A stretch of DNA of 64,000 nucleotides from Bacteroidota bacterium (GCA_018266455.1 JAFEAJ010000022.1:1-64000), one strand, 5' to 3'. Shown: positions 16,436-25,768, counted from the first letter of the stretch. Numbers and translations are program-made. The notes: generated by a model from the sequence alone, not told the origin.

Positions 16436-18826
16436 TTATTTCTTTATGTTTTTTAGATAGGGGTCAAGTTTTTGCAATGTTCCGGTAGGTTGTGGTTTGC
16501 CATTAATAACCAGGCCTCCGCCTTGCAACTCAACAGAAAGAGGGCGGTTATCAGCAAAGCCCTCCTTTTTAAGATCCTCACCCAATCGCTTAAATTCATT
16601 GCGAACATCATTGCAATCCAGGTTAAGGCCCAACACCTGGCCATTGCCGCTGCCTACTGCTGAAATTTTCATTTGAATTTCTTTGTTAGGAGCCATTGCA
16701 GAATCAGTGTTGCTATGTAGCCTGGCAAGAGTAGGAGCAATCACGAGCGACACAATTGACATCAGTTTGATAAGGATATTCATTGACGGCCCTGAAGTGT
16801 CTTTGAATGGGTCGCCAACAGTATCGCCAGTAACGGAGGCTTTATGCGGATCAGATTTTTTGAAGTACATTTCGCCATTGATCTCTACGCCCTTTTCAAA
16901 AGACTTTTTTGCGTTATCCCATGCACCGCCTGCATTGTTCTGGAACATGCCCATCAATACGCCACATACAGTTGCACCTGCCAGGAACCCGCCCAGTGCT
17001 TCAGGGCCAAGAAGGAACCCGATTACCAAAGGTGATACCAGGGCAATTGCCCCTGGCGCCATCATTTTTTTAATAGATGCCTGGGTTGATATGGCAACAC
17101 ATTTATCATATTCAGGCTTGCTTGTGCCTTCCATAATCCCAGGAATGGTTTTAAACTGGCGGCGAACCTCCTCCACCATAGCCATTGCTGCTTGCCCAAC
17201 GGCACGTATTGCCAGTGAAGAAAAGATAAATGGTATCATTCCGCCTACAAAAAGACTGGCCAATACTTTTGCTTTATAAATATCAATTCCATGAATACCT
17301 GCAACGCCTACAAAAGCAGCAAACAACGCGAGCGCAGTTAATGCAGCAGAAGCAATAGCAAAGCCCTTTCCCGTTGCGGCGGTAGTGTTTCCAACCGCAT
17401 CGAGCACATCTGTTTTTTCACGTACTTCTTTGGGAAGCTCGCTCATTTCAGCGATGCCCCCTGCATTATCAGCAATAGGCCCAAATGCATCAATGGCCAG
17501 TTGCATAGCAGTTGTTGCCATCATGCCTGCTGCGGCAATAGCTACGCCGTATAAGCCTGCGCATTCATAAGAACCCCAAATACCGCCAGCCAGTACCAAT
17601 ATTGGCAGGAATGTGGATTCCATCCCAATGGCTAAGCCTCCAATAACATTTGTTGCATGGCCCGTGGAAGATTGGCGGATGATGGTAAGGACGGGCCTTT
17701 TGCCCATAGCGGTATAGTATTCAGTGATGATGCTCATTAATGTACCAACAACAAGGCCAACTGCTATTGCCCCAAGAACCCCCCATTTTGTAAATTCATG
17801 CCCACGCAGCACCATTGTTTCGGGAAGGATATAAGCTACCAGCCCAATGCAGGCTATGGCAGTCAAAACAATGGAGCCCCAGTTGCCCATGTTCAGTGCC
17901 TTCTGCACACTGTCAGTATTGACCCCGGCCGTATCACTAATCCTCACAAAAAAAGTTCCAACGATAGAAAACAAAATTCCTATGCCTGCAATCATCATCG
18001 GCAATAAAATGGGGGCAAGGCCACCAAAATGATCAGACGATTGTGTTTCCTGGCCAAGCACCATGGTAGCAAGCACTGTGGCAACATAGGACCCGAAAAG
18101 GTCGGCGCCCATACCAGCCACATCCCCAACATTGTCTCCTACATTATCAGCGATAGTTGCCGGATTGCGAGGGTCATCCTCAGGTATCCCTGCCTCTACC
18201 TTTCCAACCAGGTCTGCTCCAACATCTGCTGCTTTGGTATATATCCCACCGCCAACTCGGGCAAAAAGCGCAATGGATTCTGCGCCAAGAGAAAAGCCGG
18301 TAAGTACTTCTACCGCTGTTTTCATCTCTTCTGAATTGACTGCAGCAGCAGGGGCAAATATTTGTTTAAGGATAATAAATAAGCTGCCTAAACCAAGAAC
18401 CGCAAGGCCTGCAACACCAAGGCCCATTACTGATCCACCAGTAAATGATACAGATAGCGCCTTGCTCAGGCTGGTACGTGCTGCATTGGCAGTGCGCACA
18501 TTGGCCTTTGTTGCGCTTTTCATACCTATATATCCCGCAGTAGCGCTAAGCACAGCTCCGATAATAAATGAAATAGCAATCACCCAGCTTGAGTTGGGGT
18601 TACTGGCGCCCATAATGCCCAATAAAAGGGCTGCGATGACCACAAAATAACAAAGTATCTTCCATTCGGCTTTCAGGAAGGCCATAGCCCCTTCGGCAAT
18701 ATATTTACTGATTTCCTGCATGTGCGGAGTGCCACTGTCTTGTTTGGAAACCCAGGAGAATTTGACAAAAGTGTACAGGAGGCCAATAGCCCCCATAACA
18801 GGAACGAGGTAAATCAATTTTTCCAT
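16436..18826 (-). CDS. hppA: Membrane-bound pyrophosphatase, K+-dependent type
   Basis: 796 residues with about 16 membrane helices. The pyrophosphate site is recognisable: DVGADLVGKVEAGIPEDDPRNP, given here in two parts as DVGADLVGKVE and DDPRNPATIADNVGDNVGDVAG, and near the end DTVGDPFKDTSGPS. It couples pyrophosphate hydrolysis to pumping H+ or Na+ out of the cytoplasm. Ala483 in GNTTAATGKG marks the K+-dependent class; the K+-independent class has Lys there. Whether Na+ or H+ is moved cannot be decided by eye. The C-terminus has an extra soluble domain of about 85 residues after the last helix. A TAnnTTTG box precedes it. Confidence 0.94.
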   Translation of the reverse strand: MEKLIYLVPVMGAIGLLYTFVKFSWVSKQDSGTPHMQEISKYIAEGAMAFLKAEWKILCYFVVIAALLLGIMGASNPNSSWVIAISFIIGAVLSATAGYIGMKSATKANVRTANAARTSLSKALSVSFTGGSVMGLGVAGLAVLGLGSLFIILKQIFAPAAAVNSEEMKTAVEVLTGFSLGAESIALFARVGGGIYTKAADVGADLVGKVEAGIPEDDPRNPATIADNVGDNVGDVAGMGADLFGSYVATVLATMVLGQETQSSDHFGGLAPILLPMMIAGIGILFSIVGTFFVRISDTAGVNTDSVQKALNMGNWGSIVLTAIACIGLVAYILPETMVLRGHEFTKWGVLGAIAVGLVVGTLMSIITEYYTAMGKRPVLTIIRQSSTGHATNVIGGLAIGMESTFLPILVLAGGIWGSYECAGLYGVAIAAAGMMATTAMQLAIDAFGPIADNAGGIAEMSELPKEVREKTDVLDAVGNTTAATGKGFAIASAALTALALFAAFVGVAGIHGIDIYKAKVLASLFVGGMIPFIFSSLAIRAVGQAAMAMVEEVRRQFKTIPGIMEGTSKPEYDKCVAISTQASIKKMMAPGAIALVSPLVIGFLLGPEALGGFLAGATVCGVLMGMFQNNAGGAWDNAKKSFEKGVEINGEMYFKKSDPHKASVTGDTVGDPFKDTSGPSMNILIKLMSIVSLVIAPTLARLHSNTDSAMAPNKEIQMKISAVGSGNGQVLGLNLDCNDVRNEFKRLGEDLKKEGFADNRPLSVELQGGGLVINGKPQPTGTLQKLDPYLKNIKK

Positions 18827-18858
18827 ATAAGCTTAGTTCTTAATGAATTTAAGGACGG

Positions 18859-18866
18859 CAAAAATA
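18859..18866 (-). promoter_or_regulatory. Bacteroidota -7 promoter box for hppA
   Basis: On the minus strand the sequence reads TATTTTTG, matching TAnnTTTG, 33 bases before the hppA ATG. A properly spaced -33 TTG is not evident. Confidence 0.5.
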
Positions 18867-19119
18867 GGGGAAAAGCAACAAAAATGCGAGAAAAGGGCGC
18901 TTATATTACGCATATAAGACAATAAAGACAGGCCGCATGATTTTTATCTTGATTTCTTAACTGCTTGACATTATTGAAGCACATTCGAATCCGGCCAAAC
19001 GCTTATTGAATTATTTCAGCAGCCAGGCAGTTTTTCCTGGTTATTTTATTAACACCTTTGCAGCCAGGCAAACCTATGAAAAATGACTGAACCATTCATT
19101 TCAATAGAAATCAATTTAA

Positions 19120-20898
19120 TTGGGTTTTGATTTTATCCGGCAATTTATTAGTTTGACCTTGACGCAACGAAACAGGTTAACTTTCCGTCTACTAAAACAA
19201 ACTATTTTGTTGAAGGCTTCATTAATATTCTTGTCTTTTTCATTATTTGGGACCTTCGCGCATTCGCAATGCACAACCATTGGACAGACTCCGGGTACAG
19301 CATTTCCTGTTTGCGGGGTAGATACGTTCATTCAAAATACAGTTCCTGCCTGTGTGAACCATTCTGTGATAGTACCAAATTGTAATACCCCGGGCGCTAA
19401 TTATACAGATATAAACCCATACTGGTATACCTTCACTTGTTATGTCTCAGGAACTTTTGGCTTTGTAATAATACCCAATAATTCTCATGATGATTACGAC
19501 TGGCAGCTTTATGATATTACCATGAACAGCCCTAATGCTGTTTATACAAATGGCTCATTAGCTATTGCAGGCAACTGGTCCGGAGGCCATGGCAATACCG
19601 GTACAAGCTCCTCTGCCAGCGCTTTATTTGAATGCGCTTCAGATTCTATAGTAAATGTTGCCCCTACTTTTAGCTCTATGCCCAACATCATACAAGGGCA
19701 CAAGTACCTGTTGCTTGTGAGCCATTGGACTGCCAGCAACCAAAGTGGTTATGAGTTGATATTTAGTGGGGGGACCGGAAGCATTACCGATCCTAAAATT
19801 CCTACTATTAAAAATGCAGGTTCCGCATGCAAAGACGATGCATTAATCTGGGTCAAAACCACTAAAGCAGTTCGTTGCAGCAGCCTCGCTGCAGATGGCA
19901 GCGATTTTTCTTTGTCTTCGCCCCTTGCATCAATCATTTCTGCAAAGGGCGCCCATTGTAATGAAGGATTTGATATGGATTCAGTATTGCTTACACTCAA
20001 CAATCCGCTCCCTCCGGGCAATTATACTATTACAATCAAAAACGGTTCCGACGGAAACACTTTGATAGATGATTGCCATAACAGTATTGTACCGGGCGAT
20101 AATGCCGCTTTCAATGTACTGCCAATTATTTCCGCACAATTCACTTATCGGGTTTTGTATGGCTGCAGGTCTGATAGCATCGAATTTTTTCACGATGGCC
20201 GCAATGGTGTCAATCAATGGCAATGGAACTTTGACAATAGTACGCAAAGCACTTTGCAAAACCCGATGGAAGTTTATTCTGCCTTCGGGAACAAATCAGC
20301 TCAGTTAATTGTATCCAACGGGGTATGCTATGATACGGCTGCTGTGGCGATAAATTTAGATAACGAATTAAAATCAATCTTTTCTGGGCCTGATAATGTG
20401 TGCCCCGAAGACAAAGCCTTTTTTCAAAACAACAGCATTGGTAATATTACATCCTGGCATTGGGATTTCGGTGATGGCACCAACAGCTCAGATTCAGTCC
20501 CTCCCCCTCACCAATATCCTGCGTCAAACAGTGACGACCAATTTACAGTGAAATTAATAGCTGAAAATAACCTTGGTTGCTATGATACCGCTGCCCGCCA
20601 GATCACAAAGGTTAAAAGCTGTCATATTGCTGTTCCTTCAGGCTTTACCCCAAATGGAGATGGAATCAACGACTATCTGTATCCGTTAAATGCATACAAG
20701 GCCGCTAATCTTGAATTTCGTGTGTTTAACCGTTACGGCCAGCTTGTTTTTGAAACCAGGGATTGGACAAAAAAATGGGATGGCACCATTAACGGAAAGC
20801 CCCAGCCCACTGGTGTTTATGTGTGGATGCTCCGGTATACAGATAGCGATACCGGGAAAAAATATTTTTTGAAAGGCACAACAGTGGTCATCAGGTAA
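19120..20898 (+). CDS. T9SS type B cargo protein with PKD-like domains
   Basis: 592 residues from a TTG start. A hydrophobic signal (ASLIFLSFSLFGTFAHS) ends near residue 50. Two PKD-like beta domains follow: WQWNFDNSTQSTLQNP near residue 370 and WHWDFGDGTNSSD near 445. The end is the gliding-motility/CHU_C type B sorting domain: VPSGFTPNGDGINDYLYP, FNRYGQLVFETRDW and a final TTVVIR. The protein is therefore secreted by the type IX system to the cell surface. No ATG lies before the signal peptide; TTG at 19120, 19207 or 19210 could start it. The ligand or function of the N-terminal half is unknown. Confidence 0.85.
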   Translation: MGFDFIRQFISLTLTQRNRLTFRLLKQTILLKASLIFLSFSLFGTFAHSQCTTIGQTPGTAFPVCGVDTFIQNTVPACVNHSVIVPNCNTPGANYTDINPYWYTFTCYVSGTFGFVIIPNNSHDDYDWQLYDITMNSPNAVYTNGSLAIAGNWSGGHGNTGTSSSASALFECASDSIVNVAPTFSSMPNIIQGHKYLLLVSHWTASNQSGYELIFSGGTGSITDPKIPTIKNAGSACKDDALIWVKTTKAVRCSSLAADGSDFSLSSPLASIISAKGAHCNEGFDMDSVLLTLNNPLPPGNYTITIKNGSDGNTLIDDCHNSIVPGDNAAFNVLPIISAQFTYRVLYGCRSDSIEFFHDGRNGVNQWQWNFDNSTQSTLQNPMEVYSAFGNKSAQLIVSNGVCYDTAAVAINLDNELKSIFSGPDNVCPEDKAFFQNNSIGNITSWHWDFGDGTNSSDSVPPPHQYPASNSDDQFTVKLIAENNLGCYDTAARQITKVKSCHIAVPSGFTPNGDGINDYLYPLNAYKAANLEFRVFNRYGQLVFETRDWTKKWDGTINGKPQPTGVYVWMLRYTDSDTGKKYFLKGTTVVIR

Positions 20899-20902
20899 AA
20901 CA

Positions 20903-20930
20903 AAAACCCTCCCCGGCAGGAGAGGGTTTT
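20903..20930 (+). terminator. Rho-independent terminator after the T9SS gene
   Basis: AAAACCCTC pairs with GAGGGTTTT across a ten-base GC-rich loop, just after the stop codon. Confidence 0.75.
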
Positions 20931-21240
20931 AGGGTAAGCTAACTTCTGAAACCTAACTGCAATATGTTTATTAATGGCCCTCAACAACGACATGTCATTG
21001 ATACTACAGCCCTAATTTCAAATTAGCTCTGATGACCGATCTTCGATTAAAGGGTAACGGTTAAAAAGTCGGGTTATCCATTAATTGGCCAAGTACATGC
21101 CAAAAGCTAAGGTGTTCTTTACCAAGAACAGTTTCCAACCAGATAACCAGCCAATTCCCATTGATGGATTTTTTTTCCAATCATGAGCTTCTTTATTTAT
21201 CCCAAAAAATGTTTTAATATTTTCGCTTCAATTCTTTAGA
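20931..21240. other. Intergenic region upstream of trmH
   Basis: About 310 bp without a gene. It contains a short perfect dyad, CTAATTT/AAATTAG, at 21012-21026. No RNA fold or clear promoter pair was recognised. Confidence 0.4.
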
Positions 21241-21834
21241 ATGACACCGGAAAGAAAAGAAAGATTAATGCAGGTTTTGAGCAAACGCCAGTCAGGCATT
21301 ACCGTGGTACTTGAAAATGTTTTCGACCCGCACAACATTTCAGCAGTAATGCGCACCTGTGACTCCGTGGGCATACAGGAAATCTATGTGTTGAGCACAA
21401 AACTTCCCCCTCACAAAAAATGGGGCGCCAAAAGCAGCAGCAGTGCTGCCAAATGGTTAACCGTACTACAGTTTACGGATGTTAAAGAATGCTTTATTGC
21501 GCTTAGAAAAAAGTACAGTACGATTTTAACAACGCACCTCAGCAGCAGCGCAGTACCTTTGTATGAAATTGATTTCACTAAACCGGTGGCCCTGGTTTTT
21601 GGCAATGAACACGATGGCGTGAGCGAGGAAATCAGGAGATTGGCAGACGGTAATTTTATTATACCTCAGGTAGGCATCATAAAATCACTAAACATCTCTG
21701 TAGCCTGTGCGGTGAGCGTTTATGAGGCATTCAGGCAGAAAAAAAATGCAGGCCATTACGAAACATGCAGTTTACCTGGTGAGCAGTTCAATGCACTGCT
21801 CAATAAATGGGGCTTTGAAGAAAATGAAATTTAA
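21241..21834 (+). CDS. trmH: tRNA (guanosine-2'-O-)-methyltransferase TrmH (SpoU family)
   Basis: 197 residues, a SPOUT methyltransferase. Motif 1 is TVVLENVFDPHNISAVMRTCD near residue 25, cited in parts: the DPHN and the Arg of MRTCD are conserved. Motif 2 is VALVFGNEHDGVSEE near 118 and motif 3 KSLNISVACAVSVYEA near 150. The short basic leader (RKERLMQVLSKRQ) is like E. coli TrmH, which methylates G18 in the D-loop of tRNAs. It is followed after 14 bp by a TlpA-like gene on the same strand. Confidence 0.88.
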   Translation: MTPERKERLMQVLSKRQSGITVVLENVFDPHNISAVMRTCDSVGIQEIYVLSTKLPPHKKWGAKSSSSAAKWLTVLQFTDVKECFIALRKKYSTILTTHLSSSAVPLYEIDFTKPVALVFGNEHDGVSEEIRRLADGNFIIPQVGIIKSLNISVACAVSVYEAFRQKKNAGHYETCSLPGEQFNALLNKWGFEENEI

Positions 21835-21848
21835 TTAAACAACAACTT

Positions 21849-22337
21849 ATGCAGATAAGGCTTTCTTTACTGGCTTGTTTTTTAGTATGTTTTGCATGCA
21901 TGCCGCAGGCGCAGGAAATCAAAAAAATAAAGATTGCAGACTTAGCATCCTACATCCAAAAAAGCGACCATCCACTGGTTGTTAATTTCTGGGCAACCTA
22001 TTGCGCCCCATGCAATAAAGAGATCCCTTATTTTGAAAAGGTGGTAAACGAAAACAAGCTCCATCATGTTGAGCTTTTGCTGGTGAGCCTTGATTTGCCT
22101 AGCTATTATCCCGAGAAAATTGTTTCTTTTATCAAAGCACAACAATACACAGCGTCCGTTTGGTGGCTGAATGAAACCAATGCAGATTATTTTTGCCCGA
22201 AAGTTGACAAAAACTGGACTGGCGGTATCCCTTCAACACTTTTTTTGAATAATAAAACGCATTATAGAAAATTTTTTGAACGCCAGCTCACCGAGCCACA
22301 GGTTGTCGAAAATATCAACGCCTTGCTCAAGGAATAA
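21849..22337 (+). CDS. Periplasmic thioredoxin-like protein (TlpA/ResA type)
   Basis: 162 residues with a signal peptide (LSLLACFLVCFACMPQAQ). The thioredoxin fold shows NFWATYCAPCNKEIPYF with the CAPC redox pair near residue 52 and the cis-proline in GGIPSTLF near 125. It probably reduces disulfides in the periplasm. It is 14 bp after trmH and convergent with a second thioredoxin-fold gene whose stop is 4 bp beyond its own. Confidence 0.88.
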   Translation: MQIRLSLLACFLVCFACMPQAQEIKKIKIADLASYIQKSDHPLVVNFWATYCAPCNKEIPYFEKVVNENKLHHVELLLVSLDLPSYYPEKIVSFIKAQQYTASVWWLNETNADYFCPKVDKNWTGGIPSTLFLNNKTHYRKFFERQLTEPQVVENINALLKE

Positions 22338-22341
22338 TTCA

Positions 22342-22956
22342 TTAGCCCCTGAATATGCTGCACCCTATTGACCGTGTTTCTTTCACCAAAATATTCTTCC
22401 CTGCCACCATCTCATCAATAGCTTCATGTAAATAATGCCGTCTCACATTATCGATATCCCCGGGGCTATCGCCTATTGCTCCGTGATAAACCAGTTTATT
22501 GTTCATATCAAAAAGAAAGCATTCGGGTGTGCGGGCCGCCCCAAAAGCATCGGCAACCACACTTTTTCTATCGAGCAAATAGAACCAGGAATAAGACTGC
22601 GCTTTTGCATACACCCTCATGGATTCAAATGATTCCTCTGTATTTCTCCCGCCTTCATTGGAGTTGATAATGGCAACGCCTATTTTATTATCAAGCGCAT
22701 ATTGGCAGATTTCCTTTATGCGCGACTGGTTTGCTTGAACAACGGGGCAAACATTGCTACCGAACATGACCAATAGGCCATTTTGCCTTTTTGCCTGTTG
22801 CATAGAACTGGTTTTGCCACTCACATCCTGCATGGCCAGGCCGGCCTTGGGCAATACTGAACCGATAGGGAGGCCCACAGGATTATTGATTTGGAATGAA
22901 AAAAGGCTAAACAAAGCCAACAACATCTCTGCAACCATCTCTTTTCTCATGAACAT
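22342..22956 (-). CDS. Exported redoxin-family protein (AhpC/TSA-like)
   Basis: 204 residues; ATG 22956 or 22950. A hydrophobic leader (MLLALFSLFSFQ) suggests export. The fold is peroxiredoxin/thioredoxin-like: LLVMFGSNVCPVVQANQSRI has a single Cys where thioredoxins have CxxC, then VVADAFGAARTPECFLFD, with a cis-proline-type TPE, and a second Cys near the end in RSIGCSI. It resembles the peroxiredoxin-like seleno/thiol family often annotated as thioredoxin family protein. Role in thiol redox is inferred. Convergent with the TlpA-like gene. Confidence 0.8.
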   Translation of the reverse strand: MFMRKEMVAEMLLALFSLFSFQINNPVGLPIGSVLPKAGLAMQDVSGKTSSMQQAKRQNGLLVMFGSNVCPVVQANQSRIKEICQYALDNKIGVAIINSNEGGRNTEESFESMRVYAKAQSYSWFYLLDRKSVVADAFGAARTPECFLFDMNNKLVYHGAIGDSPGDIDNVRRHYLHEAIDEMVAGKNILVKETRSIGCSIFRG

Positions 22957-23121
22957 GAATTTAACAGAGTGAAATATACAACGAAAATCTTGTTCCTCTT
23001 TTCACTTTTTCTGAAAGGGATTATGAGAAAGATGACCTGCCCTTTAATTTAATCGCGATGTCCTCTTCATTTGTTACTTGCTGACAGCACCGTATGTTTT
23101 TTTATGATTCTTTTTTTAACC

Positions 23122-23129
23122 TATATTTG
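23122..23129 (+). promoter_or_regulatory. Bacteroidota -7 promoter box for tRNA-Arg
   Basis: TATATTTG fits TAnnTTTG and ends 11 bases before the mature tRNA, leaving a very short leader. Confidence 0.6.
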
Positions 23130-23140
23130 CAGCCCTTAAC

Positions 23141-23214
23141 GGCCCCGTAGCTCAACTGAATAGAGCATTTGACTACGGATCAAAAGGTTTAAGGTTTGAA
23201 TCCTTACGGGGTCA
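23141..23214 (+). tRNA. tRNA-Arg (anticodon ACG)
   Basis: Acceptor GGCCCCG at 23141-23147 pairs with CGGGGTC at 23207-23213 (one G-T), with discriminator A at 23214. The anticodon stem TTTGA/TCAAA closes loop CTACGGA with anticodon ACG at 23175-23177. The T loop is TTTGAAT. CCA is not encoded. Confidence 0.95.
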
Positions 23215-23215
23215 C

Positions 23216-23255
23216 AAAAAGAGGCTGTCTCAGAAACCCAAGACAGCCTCTTTTT
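23216..23255 (+). terminator. Strong terminator after tRNA-Arg
   Basis: A perfect 15-bp inverted repeat (AAAAAGAGGCTGTCT and its complement) with a ten-base loop, ending in a T run directly after the tRNA. Confidence 0.9.
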
Positions 23256-23599
23256 ATTCTGTAAGGGGATATAGAAAGTTTTTGTCTACGCAATTCCCAG
23301 GACGTTCATTTTGCTTTTTGATACATTCTCTTTTTTATTTCAAAAATCTTATCGTTAGATTCAGTTCTCCATTCCGGCCATTAGCTTCGCAAACACAACC
23401 CGGCCTAAGCTTTCAATATTCAGATACAACTGCTTTGCAATTGGCTCATGGATTGAAAGACAAGATGGTTCCATTAAATTAAAAAATGCCTGTGCCATTA
23501 AAAAGAAAGAACTGGCATAATAGCCTGTTCTCCTATATTGAATCGCAAACTCTGTCATTAAGCCTTACAGGGTAAGTATAGTGCAAAAAAACTATTGCA
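23256..23599. other. Gene-poor stretch before a pseudogene remnant
   Basis: About 340 bp with only short frames. A 65-codon minus-strand frame at 23361-23558 shows no recognisable domain and I do not call it. The stretch may include the decayed front part of the formylglycine-enzyme-like gene that follows. Confidence 0.4.
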
Positions 23600-23894
23600 A
23601 TAACGGGAAGTACGTGGCACTACTCCAGTAAAGCGATTTGAAAAAGACCGCTCTCCTTTCGGCTGCTATGATATGTGCGGAAATACCTGGGAGTGGACGG
23701 AAAGTGAAAGAAGCGATGCTCTGAACCGCTATTGCATCATTAAAGGAGGATCGTATTATCAGGCAACCGGTTCACACTGGCACACCGACGGGAAGGCCCA
23801 ACGAAATGATTTCGCAGCGAAGTTTATTTTAATAAACCCGGGATTGGACAGGTGCGCAACCATCGGTTTTCGTTGCGTGAAAGATGCCCAGTAA
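23600..23894 (+). pseudogene. C-terminal remnant of a formylglycine-generating-enzyme-like (SUMF1/FGE-sulfatase) protein
   Basis: The open frame from 23600, just after an in-frame TAA, encodes GTTPVKRFEKDRSPFGCYDMCGNTWEW-type sequence (SPFGCYDMCGNTWEWTES) and then IIKGGSYYQ and CATIGFRCVKD. These are the last strands of the FGE-sulfatase domain, whose usual pattern is NPFGLYDMxGNVWEW, GGSW and GFRxV. Family members have 250 or more residues; here only about 98 remain, with no start codon upstream of the conserved part. An ATG at 23673 falls inside the core motif. I read it as a decayed gene. Confidence 0.75.
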
Positions 23895-23962
23895 CTTTTA
23901 AATGCGCATCTTTCCAAAGTTCAGGATTTTAAAAAAGATATCGCCCCTGAAAACGGCCCAGG

Positions 23963-25120
23963 CTATTCCGCCCAGCTCATCACATAACCGGGGTTCTCAA
24001 TATTCAATGCAGTTTCTGTTAGCGCAAGCGGGTGAAAAGTGTCCACCATCACCGCAAGTTCTTTTGTTTCTTTTGCCCCAATACTTTTTTGAACTGCACC
24101 GGGATGCGGGCCATGAGGGATCCCTGCGGGATGGAGGGTGATCATCCCCCGCGTTACATTTTTCCGGCTCATAAAATCACCATCAACATAATATAACAGT
24201 TCATCACTGTCAATATTGCTGTGGTTGTATGGCGCAGGAATGGCCTTGGGGTGATAATCGAACAAACGCGGACAGAAGGAGCAAACGACAAAATTATTGC
24301 CTTCAAAAGTCAGGTGGACAGGCGGCGGCTGATGCACTCTTCCGGTTATCGGCTCAAAATCATGAATAGAAAATGCGAATGGGTAACAGCAACCATCCCA
24401 TCCGACAATATCGAAAGGATGATGCCCATAATGAATGCCATAAAGCATCCCTTTCTTTTTGGTCTTTACCAGGAAATCGCCCTTTTCATCTATGGTGATT
24501 AAATCATGCGGTGGCCTGATGTCCCTTTCACAGTATGGCGAATGCTCCAGCAACTGCCCATATTTGCTCAGGTACTTTTTAGGAAAACGCACCGGGCTGA
24601 AAGATTCAACAATAAACAAACGGTTATGACTGTCCGTAAAATCAATTTGATAAATTGTGCCGCGTGGGACAACGAGGTAATCGCCATAGCTAAAATGCAA
24701 AATCCCGTACATGGTTTTCAAAACCCCGCTTCCTTCATGCACAAAAATGATCTCATCAGCATCAGCATTCTTAAAAAAATAATCAGTAAAATCGGGCTGT
24801 GGTGATGCCAGCACAATATGGCAGTCATTATTTACCAAAATGGTTTTCCTGCTTTGCAAAAAATCCTTTTCAGGCTTTATCTTAAACCCTTCGAAACATC
24901 GGTGCTTCAGCATTTTTTCTTCAGCTATTTTTGGAGAAACATTGACAGCTTCATCTGTTTTGATGATTTCAGTGGGCGGATGGCAATGATACAGCAATGA
25001 GTAATCATTCGAAAAACCTTCGGTAGAAAACAATTGTTCTGAATACAGCCCGCCATCAGGCTTGCGAAATTGTGTATGCCGCTTGTGGGGTATATTGCCG
25101 AGCTGATGATAATAAGGCAT
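23963..25120 (-). CDS. hmgA: Homogentisate 1,2-dioxygenase
   Basis: 385 residues, a cupin-type iron dioxygenase of the short Bacteroidota form. It opens YYHQLGNIPHKRHTQFRKP, cited in parts as HQLGNIPHKRHTQF, typical of the family. The later region has NHSNIDSDELLYYVDGDF and HPAGIPHGPHPG, which supply the His/Glu/His iron ligands. It opens the ring of homogentisate in tyrosine and phenylalanine breakdown, giving maleylacetoacetate. No hydroxyphenylpyruvate dioxygenase or fumarylacetoacetase is adjacent. Confidence 0.92.
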   Translation of the reverse strand: MPYYHQLGNIPHKRHTQFRKPDGGLYSEQLFSTEGFSNDYSLLYHCHPPTEIIKTDEAVNVSPKIAEEKMLKHRCFEGFKIKPEKDFLQSRKTILVNNDCHIVLASPQPDFTDYFFKNADADEIIFVHEGSGVLKTMYGILHFSYGDYLVVPRGTIYQIDFTDSHNRLFIVESFSPVRFPKKYLSKYGQLLEHSPYCERDIRPPHDLITIDEKGDFLVKTKKKGMLYGIHYGHHPFDIVGWDGCCYPFAFSIHDFEPITGRVHQPPPVHLTFEGNNFVVCSFCPRLFDYHPKAIPAPYNHSNIDSDELLYYVDGDFMSRKNVTRGMITLHPAGIPHGPHPGAVQKSIGAKETKELAVMVDTFHPLALTETALNIENPGYVMSWAE

Positions 25121-25360
25121 ATAATATGATGATTTGATGATGTAACAAGAAGATAATTTCTCAATAGCTTAATTCCTGAGCATAAGAGCTTAAGCATTTT
25201 TGCGTTCAGCCATTTACTTATTCAATGCAAGAGAAAGCATCAGGAAATAAAATTTCCATTTCCGCTTGTCGATCCAGTAAGTGAAGTTTCTATGGAAAGG
25301 CATTTTCAAATTTTATGAAAAGCTAATCTTATTATTGCAAAACAAAGTTAATAAAATAGA

Positions 25361-25768
25361 ATGGCACAAATATTTACTGCCGGGCTCGTTGTTCTTAAAG
25401 AAAAGAAATTATTACTTGCTTTCAGCAATAATAAACAAGCATGGTATTTGCCCGGGGGCAAAGTTGATACAAACGAAACTGCTGAAGCTGCATTGATACG
25501 CGAATCAAGAGAAGAATTGAATATTGAACTGAAAAAAAGCGACCTCAAATTTTATATGCACATTACAGCCCCCGCTTTTGGAGAAAAAGAAGGTATTATT
25601 ATGGAACAGGATTGCTACCTGTACGATTTACACGAAGAGCCTTTGCCTTCTGCCGAAATCAGGGCGGTAAAATACTTTGACAGCCATAGTTATTCATCGG
25701 AGCCAGAACAGGTCCCGGGCGTTGTGATGATTTTGCAAGCACTTAAAAAGAATGGATTGGCCGACTGA
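25361..25768 (+). CDS. NUDIX hydrolase
   Basis: 135 residues. The Nudix box is complete: GGKVDTNETAEAALIRESREELNIEL, of which the key residues are the first Gly, the Glu after DTN and the REE pair near residues 48-52. It hydrolyses a nucleoside diphosphate linked to another group; the substrate (for example oxidised dGTP or ADP-ribose) cannot be told. It is followed after 18 bp by a phosphoesterase gene on the same strand. Confidence 0.9.
   Translation: MAQIFTAGLVVLKEKKLLLAFSNNKQAWYLPGGKVDTNETAEAALIRESREELNIELKKSDLKFYMHITAPAFGEKEGIIMEQDCYLYDLHEEPLPSAEIRAVKYFDSHSYSSEPEQVPGVVMILQALKKNGLAD

Noticed and set aside
23361-23558. 65-codon minus-strand frame after tRNA-Arg
   Set aside because: No domain, signal or promoter; it lies in a decayed region and could be chance.
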